NCBI GenBank assembly: GCA_005239945.1 | Contig: SBAY01000309.1 | Location: 1-16,798 of the forward strand | From: Nitrospira sp. | Lineage (GTDB): Bacteria; UBA9089; CG2-30-40-21; SBAY01 | Direction of reading: 5' to 3' | DNA length: 16,798 bases | Part shown: piece by piece, positions 1-6,987 of the stretch | How positions within the stretch are numbered: the stretch's first letter is position 1 | Layout: each line of letters begins with the position of its first letter | Position numbers and translations under genes: made by a program | The notes under the pieces: generated by a model | Databases searched by the model: none | What the model was told of the DNA's origin: nothing | The model's input: the letters and a program-made list of their open reading frames with translations, nothing else

Positions 1-800
1 ATTTTATGGGCACTACGGATTTTAAATCTTAGTTTGTTTTGTCTTGAGTGGACAATGATTCAACACAAAGAGCATTAAAGATTGCTTTGTGAAATGGCTT
101 GTGGTCGGAACACTTTCGGATATAAATTTGCTTTCCCTCCTTATTTCTCATCGGTGTAAGAGTTCTGCAAAATGGTGATTACAGTATCATTGCAAGGAGC
201 AAAGTGACGAAGCAATCCCATTGGATTTCAACTACTTAAAGATTGCTTTGCTATCGCTCGCAATGACAAATCATGCTCTTTTATCCTATTTCGCAGAAGT
301 CTACTCATCACTATAGTAATTCTTACTTGTTCTTATTTTTTACCTTTTTAATAAACATGGAAAAAGTATAGCATATTTTGTAAAAATGCCAAGATATTTC
401 TTGTTGTATGAGGCACTCCAATCGCCTTCTAAAAAATGCCAACTCAATGTTTACAACAACTTATGACTTTTACCATGCCTAAAAAAGCCACTTTTTATCC
501 ATTTTTGATAGAAAATTGGTAAACTTAGGTTAAGACAAGGGATGAATGAGAGGAATAGGATTCATTAAATTTTTGGGAGTTAGAGGGGAGAGGTGTGTTG
601 TTATTTAGGGAATTCAAAATAAAGAAGAGGTGGAAAGGTTAAAAAATGAGGGAATAAAAGATTAAAGAGACAAAAAGAGTATAAAAACAAAAGTTGTAAA
701 TTAGTAAAAAAACAATTTGATTAAAATTTACCTTGAAAAACAGAAAAATTCTTTATTTTTCACCTTTGCTTTCAAATTGTCTGACCCAAATTTGTTTTTC
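1..800. other. AT-rich gene-free region upstream of lon
   Basis: I see no credible gene in this stretch. The only open frames are short, lack a convincing ribosome site and match nothing I recognise. It contains the inverted repeat described at 187-268 and a 15-bp direct repeat (ttaaagattgctttg) at 75-89 and 236-250. From about 540 to 780 the plus strand is strongly purine-rich and AT-rich, which may be untranslated or degraded sequence. No tRNA, CRISPR array or CIRCE-type heat-shock operator was visible. Confidence 0.6.
187..268. repeat. Imperfect inverted repeat, GATTGCTT...CAATGACA type
   Basis: The left arm (187-217) begins TCATTGC and ends GAAGCAATC. The right arm (241-268) reads GATTGC...GCAATGACA and is its imperfect reverse complement, with a 23-nt loop between them. 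Hairpins built on TCATTGCGAGnnnGAAGCAATC are a recurrent intergenic repeat type in many bacterial genomes. The assignment to that type is from memory of its consensus, not a search. Confidence 0.55.
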
Positions 801-829
801 TTGACTTTACAAAGCGGGTATGGTATAAT
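801..829 (+). promoter_or_regulatory. Sigma70-type promoter of lon
   Basis: TTGACT (801-806) and TATAAT (824-829) are separated by exactly 17 bp, close to the ideal housekeeping promoter. Transcription should start near 835-837, only 4 to 6 nt before the lon ATG at 841. That leaves no room for a Shine-Dalgarno site. No heat-shock sigma-32 or CIRCE element is visible nearby. Confidence 0.85.
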
Positions 830-840
830 CAACACATAAA

Positions 841-3207
841 ATGAGCATTCTCAAAGAACGAGGAATAAAGTTAAAAAATACATTACCCTTACTGCCGTTA
901 AGGGACATCATTATTTTCCCGTATATGGTTGTTCCTTTATTTGTTGGCCGGGATAGGTCGATTAAGGCATTAGAAAAGGCAATGTTAAATGACAGGCTAA
1001 TCCTTTTATGCGGCCAAAAAAAGCCTAATATTGGTGACCCAAAGGAAGATGACCTCTATCCCTTTGGAACACTTGCCGAAATCTTACAACTATTAAAATT
1101 ACCAGACGGCACAATCAAGGTTCTGATAGAAGGATTGGCCAGGGTAAAGATAACAGGTTACCTCTTTAACAAAGATTATCTCGAGGCAGTTATAGAGGAA
1201 GTGAACGAAGAATTTCAGTATAGTATAGAATTAGAGGCGTTAATCCGAAATATGCTCTCACAATTTGAGCAGTATGTCCGGCTCTGTGGTAACCTGCCTC
1301 CAGAAGCCATTGCCTCTATCTTAAGTATAGAAGACCCAGGCCGATTAGCCGATATAATCACAGCACATCTACCCTTGAAAATGGTTGATAAAGAAGAAAT
1401 ATTAGAGTTGGCTGACCCGAAACAAAGATTAGAAAAACTGGTGGTTATCTTAAACTCTGAGTTAGAGATTTTAGGTGTAGAAAAAAAGATTCAAGGTCGG
1501 GTTAGAAGGCAAATGGAAAAGTCTCAAAAGGAATATTATCTGACCGAAAGACTGAAGGCTATCCAGAAAGAATTAAAGAAAGACGAGGATTTTACTGGTG
1601 AAATTGGTGAATTAAAAAAGCAGATTAAGCAGGCGCAGATGCCAAAAGAGGCTGAGGAAAAGGCATTAAAGGAATTAGACAGGTTGAAAAAGATGTCACC
1701 AATGATGGCTGAGGCAACGGTTATCCGGAATTATATCGATTGGTTGATTGCCATGCCCTGGAATATGCAGACCAAGGATAAATTAGACATAAAAAATGCC
1801 CAGAAAATTCTGGAAAATGACCATTATGGGCTTAACAGGGTAAAAGAAAGGATTCTGGAATATTTAGCTGTCCGTAAGTTGAAATCAGACTTAAAAGGAC
1901 CTATCCTATGTTTTGTAGGTCCACCCGGCACTGGTAAAACCTCTGTAGCTAAATCTATTGCTACTGCATTAGGCAGGAAATTTATCCGTGTATCTTTGGG
2001 TGGGGTGCGAGATGAGGCAGAAATTCGCGGGCATCGTATGACCTATGTCGCCGCCCTACCCGGTAGAATTATTCAATCGATGAAAAAGGTAAAGAGTAAA
2101 AATCCTGTTTTCCTGTTAGATGAAATAGACAAAATGAGTGTGGATTTTCGCGGAGACCCATCTGCGGCTTTATTGGAAGTGCTTGACCCAGAGCAAAATT
2201 GTGCCTTCTCTGACCATTACTTAGAGGTGCCATTCGACCTATCCTCAGTCATGTTCATTACCACAGCTAATACACTTTATCCTATCCCGCCGGCACTAAA
2301 AGATAGACTGGAGGTTTTAGAATTCCAGAGTTATATTGAGGATGAGAAATTAAAGATTGCCCAACTTTTCTTAGTCCCTAAACAACTTGAAGCACATGGG
2401 TTAAAGCCTCAAACCCTGGTTTTTTCTAAGAAAGGGTTGTTGACTATTATTCGAAGATTCACTCGTGAGGCCGGGGTAAGAAATTTAGAACGTGAGATTG
2501 CCAATATTTGCCGCAAGGTAGCCAAAGAGGTAGTTGAGAGTAAAAAGAAAAATCTGCAAATTGAAATCACTCCAGATTCTTTGCATCATTATCTTGGACC
2601 ACCTAAGTTTCGTCCTCCTGAGGCTGAACAAAAGGGTGAAATCGGTGTGGTCACCGGTTTAGCCTGGACAGAGACCGGTGGAGAGGTGCTGACAACCGAG
2701 GTGGTCATTATACCAGGTAAAGGTGAGTTGATATTAACCGGGAAACTGGGTGAGGTAATGAAGGAATCAGGTAAAGCCGCACTTTCTTATATCCGCTCCA
2801 GGGCAAAGGATTTAGGATTAGAATCTAATTTCTATAAAAAGTTCGATATTCATATCCATGTGCCGGAAGGAGCTATCCCCAAAGACGGTCCCTCGGCAGG
2901 CATTACTATGGCCACGGCTTTGGTTTCTGCCTTAACCAATAAACAGGTTAAAAGTAACCTGGCTATGACCGGTGAAATTACCCTTCGAGGCAGGGTATTG
3001 CCTGTTGGCGGCATAAAAGAAAAGATCTTATCCGCCCACCGCGCGGGGATTAAAATGGTAATCCTGCCTAAAGACAATGAAAAGGATCTGATTGATATCC
3101 CACAAAATGTAAAGAAAAAATTAAAATTAAAACTGATTGATAATATGGATAAGGTTCTTAAATTAGCCTTGGAGTCAGTTTCCTTCAATTCAGACATTAG
3201 ACCATAG
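841..3207 (+). CDS. lon: ATP-dependent Lon protease
   Basis: Cytoplasmic AAA+ serine protease that unfolds and degrades damaged and regulatory proteins. The 788 residues match the usual bacterial LonA length (about 780). The N-terminal substrate-binding domain opens with LPLLPLRDIIIFPYMVVPLF. The AAA+ module has Walker A GPPGTGKT at 360-367 and Walker B FLLDEID at 424-430. The C-terminal peptidase domain has PKDGPSAG with catalytic Ser685, and GGIKEK with Lys728. The 43-residue spacing of this dyad is the same as Ser679/Lys722 in E. coli. The ATG at 841 fits the family start and lies directly behind the promoter, so the mRNA is probably leaderless. The last residues (about SDIRP) and the stop codon are encoded by the inverted repeat at 3187-3372, so the native C-terminus seems to have been replaced. 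It is the only intact gene on the plus strand. Confidence 0.98.
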   Translation: MSILKERGIKLKNTLPLLPLRDIIIFPYMVVPLFVGRDRSIKALEKAMLNDRLILLCGQKKPNIGDPKEDDLYPFGTLAEILQLLKLPDGTIKVLIEGLARVKITGYLFNKDYLEAVIEEVNEEFQYSIELEALIRNMLSQFEQYVRLCGNLPPEAIASILSIEDPGRLADIITAHLPLKMVDKEEILELADPKQRLEKLVVILNSELEILGVEKKIQGRVRRQMEKSQKEYYLTERLKAIQKELKKDEDFTGEIGELKKQIKQAQMPKEAEEKALKELDRLKKMSPMMAEATVIRNYIDWLIAMPWNMQTKDKLDIKNAQKILENDHYGLNRVKERILEYLAVRKLKSDLKGPILCFVGPPGTGKTSVAKSIATALGRKFIRVSLGGVRDEAEIRGHRMTYVAALPGRIIQSMKKVKSKNPVFLLDEIDKMSVDFRGDPSAALLEVLDPEQNCAFSDHYLEVPFDLSSVMFITTANTLYPIPPALKDRLEVLEFQSYIEDEKLKIAQLFLVPKQLEAHGLKPQTLVFSKKGLLTIIRRFTREAGVRNLEREIANICRKVAKEVVESKKKNLQIEITPDSLHHYLGPPKFRPPEAEQKGEIGVVTGLAWTETGGEVLTTEVVIIPGKGELILTGKLGEVMKESGKAALSYIRSRAKDLGLESNFYKKFDIHIHVPEGAIPKDGPSAGITMATALVSALTNKQVKSNLAMTGEITLRGRVLPVGGIKEKILSAHRAGIKMVILPKDNEKDLIDIPQNVKKKLKLKLIDNMDKVLKLALESVSFNSDIRP

Positions 3208-3372
3208 ACATCAGACATTAGACTTAAATCGTAAGCGGTCAGTCGGAAGCTTAAGCTTTCAATTTTTGGATGAAACAAGTATTCATACATTATCTTTTTC
3301 TCTATCTGACGCTGATGGCTGAACGCTAAATGCTTACTCTAAGTCTGATGTCTAAAGTCTAATGTCTGAATT
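3187..3372. repeat. Long inverted repeat of CAGACATTAGAC words
   Basis: The left arm (3187-3236) is made of repeated words such as CAGACATTAGAC and TAGACATCAGAC. The right arm (3332-3372) is their reverse complement, with a few mismatches and a roughly 10-nt length difference. An inner, weaker pair (about 3235-3250 with 3311-3326) extends the fold, and the centre holds the palindrome AAGCTTAAGCTT (3247-3258). The left arm supplies the last codons and stop of lon. The fold may act as a transcription terminator for lon, but there is no T-run directly after it. Confidence 0.8.
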
Positions 3373-3387
3373 GTGCACAAAGTGTCC

Positions 3388-3654
3388 TTAAATACTCTTC
3401 GCCATTAAAAAGTCAGAAGATTGCCTTCTTTTTAAATCACAACGAGATGAAGTCTTCCCGTCAGCTTGAGCAATAATGTCGACTTTAAACCCGGCATCTT
3501 CCAAAACCCTGCTGATAACCACTACCCCGTAAGAAGGATGGTCAACATAGGCATCGCCTGTAATTAGAATTATATCTAATTACTTACAATTACCAGGCAA
3601 GCCTGCTTTTTGTTTTAAGTCATCTTTGGATATAGATAAGAACTTATTATTCAT
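3388..3654 (-). pseudogene. 5' relic of a YgiQ-family radical SAM gene
   Basis: Read on the minus strand from ATG 3652-3654, the frame gives an N-terminal segment, an in-frame TAA (3580-3582), then LDIILITGDAYVDHPSYG followed by VISRVLEDAGFKVDIIAQAD. This is the diagnostic N-terminal block of the YgiQ family (usual form LDIILVTGDAYVDHPSFG). Families of this kind run to roughly 600 residues, but here the frame ends at TAA 3388-3390 after about 88 codons and similarity fades after IIAQAD. The radical SAM cysteine motif is absent. The internal TAA could come from CAA by one C-to-T change. The relic begins 17 nt after leuD on the same strand, so it probably was the last gene of that operon. It abuts the inverted repeat at 3187-3372. 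Confidence 0.75.
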
Positions 3655-3671
3655 CCTTCCTAAATTATACA

Positions 3672-4166
3672 TTATAACCTATTTTTCTGCCTTACATATT
3701 CCATCAGCCCGCCAACTTCAATCAATTTCTGCATAAATTCCGGGAATGGTGTTGTGGAATAGGTTTCATTGGTAGATAGGTTTTTGATGAGACCGGTTTG
3801 GAAGTCTATTTCTAACACATCCCCTTTTTTAATCTTATCTACCTCTCCACATTCAAATATAGGCAAGCCAATATTGAGGCAATTGCGATAGAATATGCGG
3901 GCAAAGGATTTGGCAATGATACAGGAGACTCCACAGGCCTTGATGGCAATAGGTGCATGTTCTCTTGAAGAGCCACAACCAAAATTTTTATCCGCTACAA
4001 TAATATCACCCTGGCTAACGCTATTAGCAAACTCCCTGTCAATTCCCTCCATAGCATGTTTTGCTAACTCCTCATAAGAAGTGGTATCTAGGTAAACGGC
4101 TGGAATTATCTCATCGGTGTTAATATCCGCCCTGAATTTTTCGAATACCTGACCGGCTATTTTCAT
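3672..4166 (-). CDS. leuD: 3-isopropylmalate dehydratase small subunit (LeuD type)
   Basis: Small swivelling subunit of isopropylmalate isomerase, which with LeuC interconverts 2- and 3-isopropylmalate in leucine synthesis. The 164 residues match the short prokaryotic LeuD2/homoaconitase small-subunit group. Near the N-terminus is the loop YLDT (residues 25-28), and later comes FGCGSSREHAP, the family signature that holds substrate carboxylates. In methanogens YLRT at this loop marks homoaconitase and YLV-type loops mark isopropylmalate isomerase. YLDT matches neither exactly, so substrate range is not fixed by sequence. A strong AAGGAGG (4171-4177) precedes the ATG. It is separated from leuC by a receiver-domain gene, an uncommon arrangement. 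leuB and leuA are not in the window. Confidence 0.93.
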   Translation of the reverse strand: MKIAGQVFEKFRADINTDEIIPAVYLDTTSYEELAKHAMEGIDREFANSVSQGDIIVADKNFGCGSSREHAPIAIKACGVSCIIAKSFARIFYRNCLNIGLPIFECGEVDKIKKGDVLEIDFQTGLIKNLSTNETYSTTPFPEFMQKLIEVGGLMEYVRQKNRL

Positions 4167-4187
4167 TTATCCTCCTTGAAACAAAGA

Positions 4188-4219
4188 ATAGGTCTTATAA
4201 GACTTATATTATGACCTAT
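4188..4219. repeat. Short inverted repeat between response regulator and leuD
   Basis: ATAGGTC (4188-4194) and GACCTAT (4213-4219) form a perfect 7-bp stem around an AT-rich centre that includes the palindrome CTTATAAG. The words TAGG, TATAAG and CCTATA recur in the repeat that follows leuC (4675-4737) and at the leuD stop codon, so these junctions share related sequence. It may be a weak hairpin modulating leuD expression. Confidence 0.5.
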
Positions 4220-4221
4220 TT

Positions 4222-4647
4222 TTAAAGGCTAATAAGAAACCCCATAAGTATGTCTTCTGCCTTGTCCCCGCCTTCTTTTAATACCTTATTTATTCCTTCG
4301 ATCAATTCCGTGTAATTAAACGGTTTAGTAATGTAGAATGCGGCACCGAGTTCATATCCTTTTTTAATATCCTCCGGACGGGAGCAGACGGTTAAGAAGA
4401 TAATAGGAATATTTTTTGTCTTATCAACCTTTTTAAGTTTCTCACATACCTCATATCCTGACAAGCCAGGCATCATTATGTCTAAAAGAATAATATCAGG
4501 CATAACCCTTGAGACAGTCTTTATTCCCTCAGTACCATCAAAAGCGCTGATAACCTCGAAATTCTTCATGGCCAAAAATCTGCCCAGGACATCAACAAAT
4601 GAGATATTATCGTCAATAATCGCCACTTTCTTTCTTGTTTCTTCCAT
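4222..4647 (-). CDS. Receiver-only (CheY-like) response regulator
   Basis: A stand-alone phosphoacceptor domain of 141 residues with no output domain. It has the acidic pair Asp12-Asp13, phosphorylatable Asp56 within LLDIMMPGLSGYE, Thr86 and Lys108 in the KPF motif, so the full catalytic set is present. About 20 residues follow the receiver fold and match no output domain I recognise. Such proteins signal through protein contacts, for example in phosphorelays, chemotaxis or polarity. No histidine kinase lies in the window, so the partner is unknown. AAGGAGG sits 9 nt before the ATG. The gene lies between leuC and leuD, and both junctions carry TATAGGACTT-like repeats, which suggests insertion into a former leuCD pair. 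Confidence 0.9.
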   Translation of the reverse strand: MEETRKKVAIIDDNISFVDVLGRFLAMKNFEVISAFDGTEGIKTVSRVMPDIILLDIMMPGLSGYEVCEKLKKVDKTKNIPIIFLTVCSRPEDIKKGYELGAAFYITKPFNYTELIEGINKVLKEGGDKAEDILMGFLISL

Positions 4648-4674
4648 TTTAGTTTTCCTCCTTTTTTTTTTAGG

Positions 4675-4737
4675 TTATAGGACTTATAGGACTTATAGGA
4701 CTTATAGGACATATACGACCTATAAATCCTATAATAT
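4675..4737. repeat. 9-bp tandem repeat and hairpin at the leuC 3' end
   Basis: TTATAGGAC is repeated four times exactly (4675-4710), followed by degenerate copies to about 4737 that include the leuC stop codon. The repeat also folds: TATAGGACTTATAGG (4694-4708) pairs with 4719-4733 with one non-Watson-Crick position and a 10-nt loop. An A-run and the Shine-Dalgarno site of the response regulator follow on the minus strand. Tandem 9-mers of this kind can change copy number by slippage. Confidence 0.85.
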
Positions 4738-5988
4738 ATCTTCTACCGGTACAATTCTGCCTGCAATCGCTGATGCGGCAGTAATCGCCGGATTGGCTAA
4801 ATATACCTTACTCTCCTTATGCCCCATTCTCCCTACAAAATTGCGATTGGTGGTGGCAATACACCGCTCGCCCTGGGCTAATATCCCCATGTATCCTCCA
4901 AGACAGGGACCGCAGGTAGGGGTGCTGACCGCGCCTCCTGCCTCAATGAATATCTCCACTAAACCCTCTTTTACCGCCTGAAGGTAAATTTGTTGAGTGC
5001 CGGGGATAATAATTAGCCGAATATCCTTATGCACCTTTTTGCCTTTGAGCACCCGGGCGGCTAATCGCAAATCCTCTATTCGGCCATTGGTGCAAGAACC
5101 AATAACTGCCTGGTCAATCTCCACCTGACCAACCTTACTTATTGGTTTAACATTAGATGGCAGATGCGGGAAGGCGACCTGCGGTTCTATCTGACTACAA
5201 TCGTATTCCCTGACCTCAACATATTCCGCATCCGAATCGCTTGCATACACCTTCCATTCCCTTTTTGCCCGTGGTTTAATATATTCAAGGGTAATCTCAT
5301 CCGGGGCAATAATTCCTGCCTTGCCACCCGCCTCAATAGCCATATTTGACATAGTAAGTCGGTCAGCCATAGTGAGTTTGGGAATTACCTCACCGGTAAA
5401 TTCCATGGCCATGTAATTTGCTCCATCTACGCCAATGTCACCGATGGTGTGCAGAATCAAATCCTTCCCGCCTACCCAGGGGTTTAGTTTGCCATAATAA
5501 ACAAATTTAATCGTTTGTGGCACCTTGAGCCAGATCTCACCCGTTGCCCAAACTGCGGCTAAATCCGTAGAGCCTACACCGGTTGAAAACGCCCCTAATG
5601 CCCCATAGGTGCAGGTATGGGAATCTGCACCAATAATTATATCCCCTGGAAGCACTAATCCCTGCTCAGGCAGAAGTGCATGTTCGATGCCCATTTGACC
5701 AACATCAAAGAAGTTTTTCACCCCATATTTTTTAGCAAAGGCACGCACAAACTTGCATTGCTCGGCACTCCGGATATCCTTGTTAGGAGCAAAATGGTCA
5801 AGCACCAGAACCACCCTATCCGGGTTAAATAACGATTTAACCCCCAATTTCTCAAATTCAACAATAGCTAAAGGTGCAGTAATATCGTTCCCTAAGGCAA
5901 CATCTACCTTAACCTCGATTAATTCCCCGCTACTTACATCTCTTTCTAAATGTGTGGCCAAAATCTTTTCGGTAATAGTTTTTCCCAT
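4729..5988 (-). CDS. leuC: 3-isopropylmalate dehydratase large subunit (LeuC type)
   Basis: Iron-sulfur catalytic subunit of isopropylmalate isomerase. At 419 residues it belongs to the shorter LeuC2/homoaconitase-type group rather than the roughly 465-residue enterobacterial form. The [4Fe-4S] ligands are visible as Cys299 (GSCTNGR), Cys359 and Cys362 (PTCGPCLGG). The family block GADSHTCTYGALGAF lies upstream of these. The ATG is 5 bp downstream of the HEPN stop codon and has only a poorly spaced AAGGAT (about 13 nt away), so translation may depend on coupling to the HEPN gene. The stop codon lies in the 9-bp repeat. Homoaconitase activity cannot be excluded from sequence alone, but leucine synthesis is the likelier role. 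Confidence 0.94.
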   Translation of the reverse strand: MGKTITEKILATHLERDVSSGELIEVKVDVALGNDITAPLAIVEFEKLGVKSLFNPDRVVLVLDHFAPNKDIRSAEQCKFVRAFAKKYGVKNFFDVGQMGIEHALLPEQGLVLPGDIIIGADSHTCTYGALGAFSTGVGSTDLAAVWATGEIWLKVPQTIKFVYYGKLNPWVGGKDLILHTIGDIGVDGANYMAMEFTGEVIPKLTMADRLTMSNMAIEAGGKAGIIAPDEITLEYIKPRAKREWKVYASDSDAEYVEVREYDCSQIEPQVAFPHLPSNVKPISKVGQVEIDQAVIGSCTNGRIEDLRLAARVLKGKKVHKDIRLIIIPGTQQIYLQAVKEGLVEIFIEAGGAVSTPTCGPCLGGYMGILAQGERCIATTNRNFVGRMGHKESKVYLANPAITAASAIAGRIVPVEDIL

Positions 5989-5993
5989 TATGT

Positions 5994-6368
5994 TTAAACC
6001 ATCCTTTTAATAAGTTTTTTAGCCAATTTAAAATAGTGTTTAATGTCTTCTGCCAAAGGTTCTTCAATGAAAAATGGGTATCTTTCTTCCATATAATAAG
6101 GTGTAACCTCTAAACAAAGGTCACGAAATTGCTCTAAAGTCGGTTCACTCTTAACAGCTTCATCTAACAAATCTTCAAGGTCATGAGTAGGTTTTAATTT
6201 CCAACCTTTAGATAGTAGATAGCCTTTCAGATATTTCTCAAGTGCTTGTTGTAAATGAATTGCCGCATCTTCTATATCTTTACCTTTGAGTCGACGGCTA
6301 ACTCGCTCTAAATCTTTCTTTGCTTTCTTAAACCAGTCTTCAGAATACCTGGATTCTCTAACAGGCAT
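5994..6368 (-). CDS. HEPN domain protein (partner of MNT nucleotidyltransferase)
   Basis: All-helical 124-residue protein of the HEPN family that accompanies minimal nucleotidyltransferases. Family marks are AIHLQQALEKYLKGYLL (residues 36-52), THDLEDLL (61-68) and ERYP (95-98). In characterised HEPN/MNT pairs the HEPN protein is a toxin, often an RNase, and its MNT partner modifies it. The Rx4-6H RNase motif of those toxins is not visible here, so nuclease activity is uncertain. The ATG overlaps the end of the MNT gene (stop at 6358-6360), with GGAGAGG a few bases upstream, so the two are translationally coupled. leuC starts 5 bp after the stop codon, placing this pair inside the leucine operon. 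Confidence 0.85.
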   Translation of the reverse strand: MPVRESRYSEDWFKKAKKDLERVSRRLKGKDIEDAAIHLQQALEKYLKGYLLSKGWKLKPTHDLEDLLDEAVKSEPTLEQFRDLCLEVTPYYMEERYPFFIEEPLAEDIKHYFKLAKKLIKRMV

Positions 6369-6696
6369 ATAATACCTCTCCTTTAGTAGTTATTTCTTCA
6401 ATAAATTGGTCACCAATTTCCAATCTATTAGATAACTCCTTTGGAGTCATGACAATAACATCTAACCCAAAACCTCGTCGAATTGTAGATAAAAGTCGTC
6501 TTACTGTAACTATCCTCTGATGAAAAGATTCTTTAGTATCTTTAACAATTAATAGGTCAACATCACTATCATAGGTAGGTTTCCCATACCCATAAGAGCC
6601 AAATAAGATAATCCGTTCTGGGTTATACTCATTTTTTAATTTCTTGACAATATCGTTTTTTATCTTTTTGATAGGAGTTATATTTGCTGAATTCAT
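6358..6696 (-). CDS. Minimal nucleotidyltransferase (MNT, MntA-like)
   Basis: A small DNA polymerase beta-superfamily nucleotidyltransferase of 112 residues. The active-site signature GSx10DxD is complete: Gly33-Ser34, then Asp45 and Asp47 in YDSDVDLLIV. In characterised HEPN/MNT systems the MNT protein is the antitoxin, which adds AMP to the HEPN toxin. I chose ATG 6694-6696 because GGAGG (6703-6707) lies 7 nt upstream. A start at 6732 would overlap the upstream HicB-like gene and lacks a ribosome site. The HEPN gene overlaps its 3' end by 11 bp. It is the second of three small accessory genes between cysS and leuC. Confidence 0.88.
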   Translation of the reverse strand: MNSANITPIKKIKNDIVKKLKNEYNPERIILFGSYGYGKPTYDSDVDLLIVKDTKESFHQRIVTVRRLLSTIRRGFGLDVIVMTPKELSNRLEIGDQFIEEITTKGEVLYAC

Positions 6697-6713
6697 TATT
6701 TGCCTCCAAAAAC

Positions 6714-6920
6714 CTAATTCTTCAATCTCCACTTAGTCCCCTGAAGCAGTATCCAACCATCGATTACCTCTGCAAGATTTTCTCGGCATTCCTCTAATGT
6801 CTTTCCTTGTGCCCATACCCCTTTAAGTTCTGGCACTTCTCCATAAAATGGTTCATCCTCATCACCAATAATCTCATATTTAGCTCGTCTAAGAGCCTCT
6901 TGAATATATTCAATAATCAT
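6714..6920 (-). CDS. HicB-like antitoxin-family protein with altered C-terminus
   Basis: 68 residues with the HicB/UPF0150 fold signature: an N-terminal strand-rich region, then GEVPELKGVWAQGKTLEECR and NLAEVIDGWILL. HicB proteins are usually antitoxins to HicA, but no hicA is adjacent, so it is an orphan here. The ATG at 6918-6920 is preceded by GGGGGA at good spacing. A start at 6953 has no support. After WILL, where relatives usually continue with a longer tail, the protein ends QGTKWRLKN. The codons for QGTKWR are an exact copy of the cysS 3' end (19 bp, same frame). The gene therefore seems truncated and capped by a copy of cysS sequence. Whether it is still functional is unknown. Confidence 0.8.
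   Translation of the reverse strand: MIIEYIQEALRRAKYEIIGDEDEPFYGEVPELKGVWAQGKTLEECRENLAEVIDGWILLQGTKWRLKN
6725..6743. repeat. 19-bp direct repeat, copy 1 (HicB-like gene 3' end)
   Basis: ATCTCCACTTAGTCCCCTG is identical to 7002-7020. It encodes QGTKWR on the minus strand in the same reading frame as in cysS. The copies are 277 bp apart and bracket almost all of the HicB-like gene. Confidence 0.95.
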
Positions 6921-6987
6921 CTTTCTTCCCCCTTTTTTCTTTCCTTTACACAAAAAAGAGTTTTTTCAGTAATTTAGTGATACTCGA

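Noticed and set aside
29..151. 40-codon frame on the minus strand near the left edge
   Set aside because: No homology I recognise and no well-placed ribosome site before its ATG. A frame of this length is expected by chance.
2850..3290. 146-codon open frame on the minus strand over the lon 3' end
   Set aside because: It lies antisense to the conserved Lon peptidase domain, resembles no family and is a codon-bias shadow.
4675..4737. Possible CRISPR-like array
   Set aside because: The units are 9 bp, contiguous and without spacers, so it is a simple tandem repeat.
4478..4981. Plus-strand frame containing repeated YRT residues
   Set aside because: The repeated residues are only the 9-bp DNA repeat read in frame. 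The rest is antisense to leuC and the response regulator.
6697..6732. Longer N-terminus for the MNT gene starting at 6732
   Set aside because: It would overlap the HicB-like gene and has no ribosome site, whereas GGAGG precedes the ATG at 6696 at ideal spacing.
6921..6953. Longer N-terminus for the HicB-like gene starting at 6953
   Set aside because: The extra residues are the purine-rich ribosome-site region read as protein. The ATG at 6920 has a GGGGGA at proper spacing.
6952..6970. Hairpin AAAAAAGAGTTTTTT between cysS and the HicB-like gene as a terminator
   Set aside because: It is only A-T pairs around a 3-nt loop with no GC stem, too weak to call a terminator.
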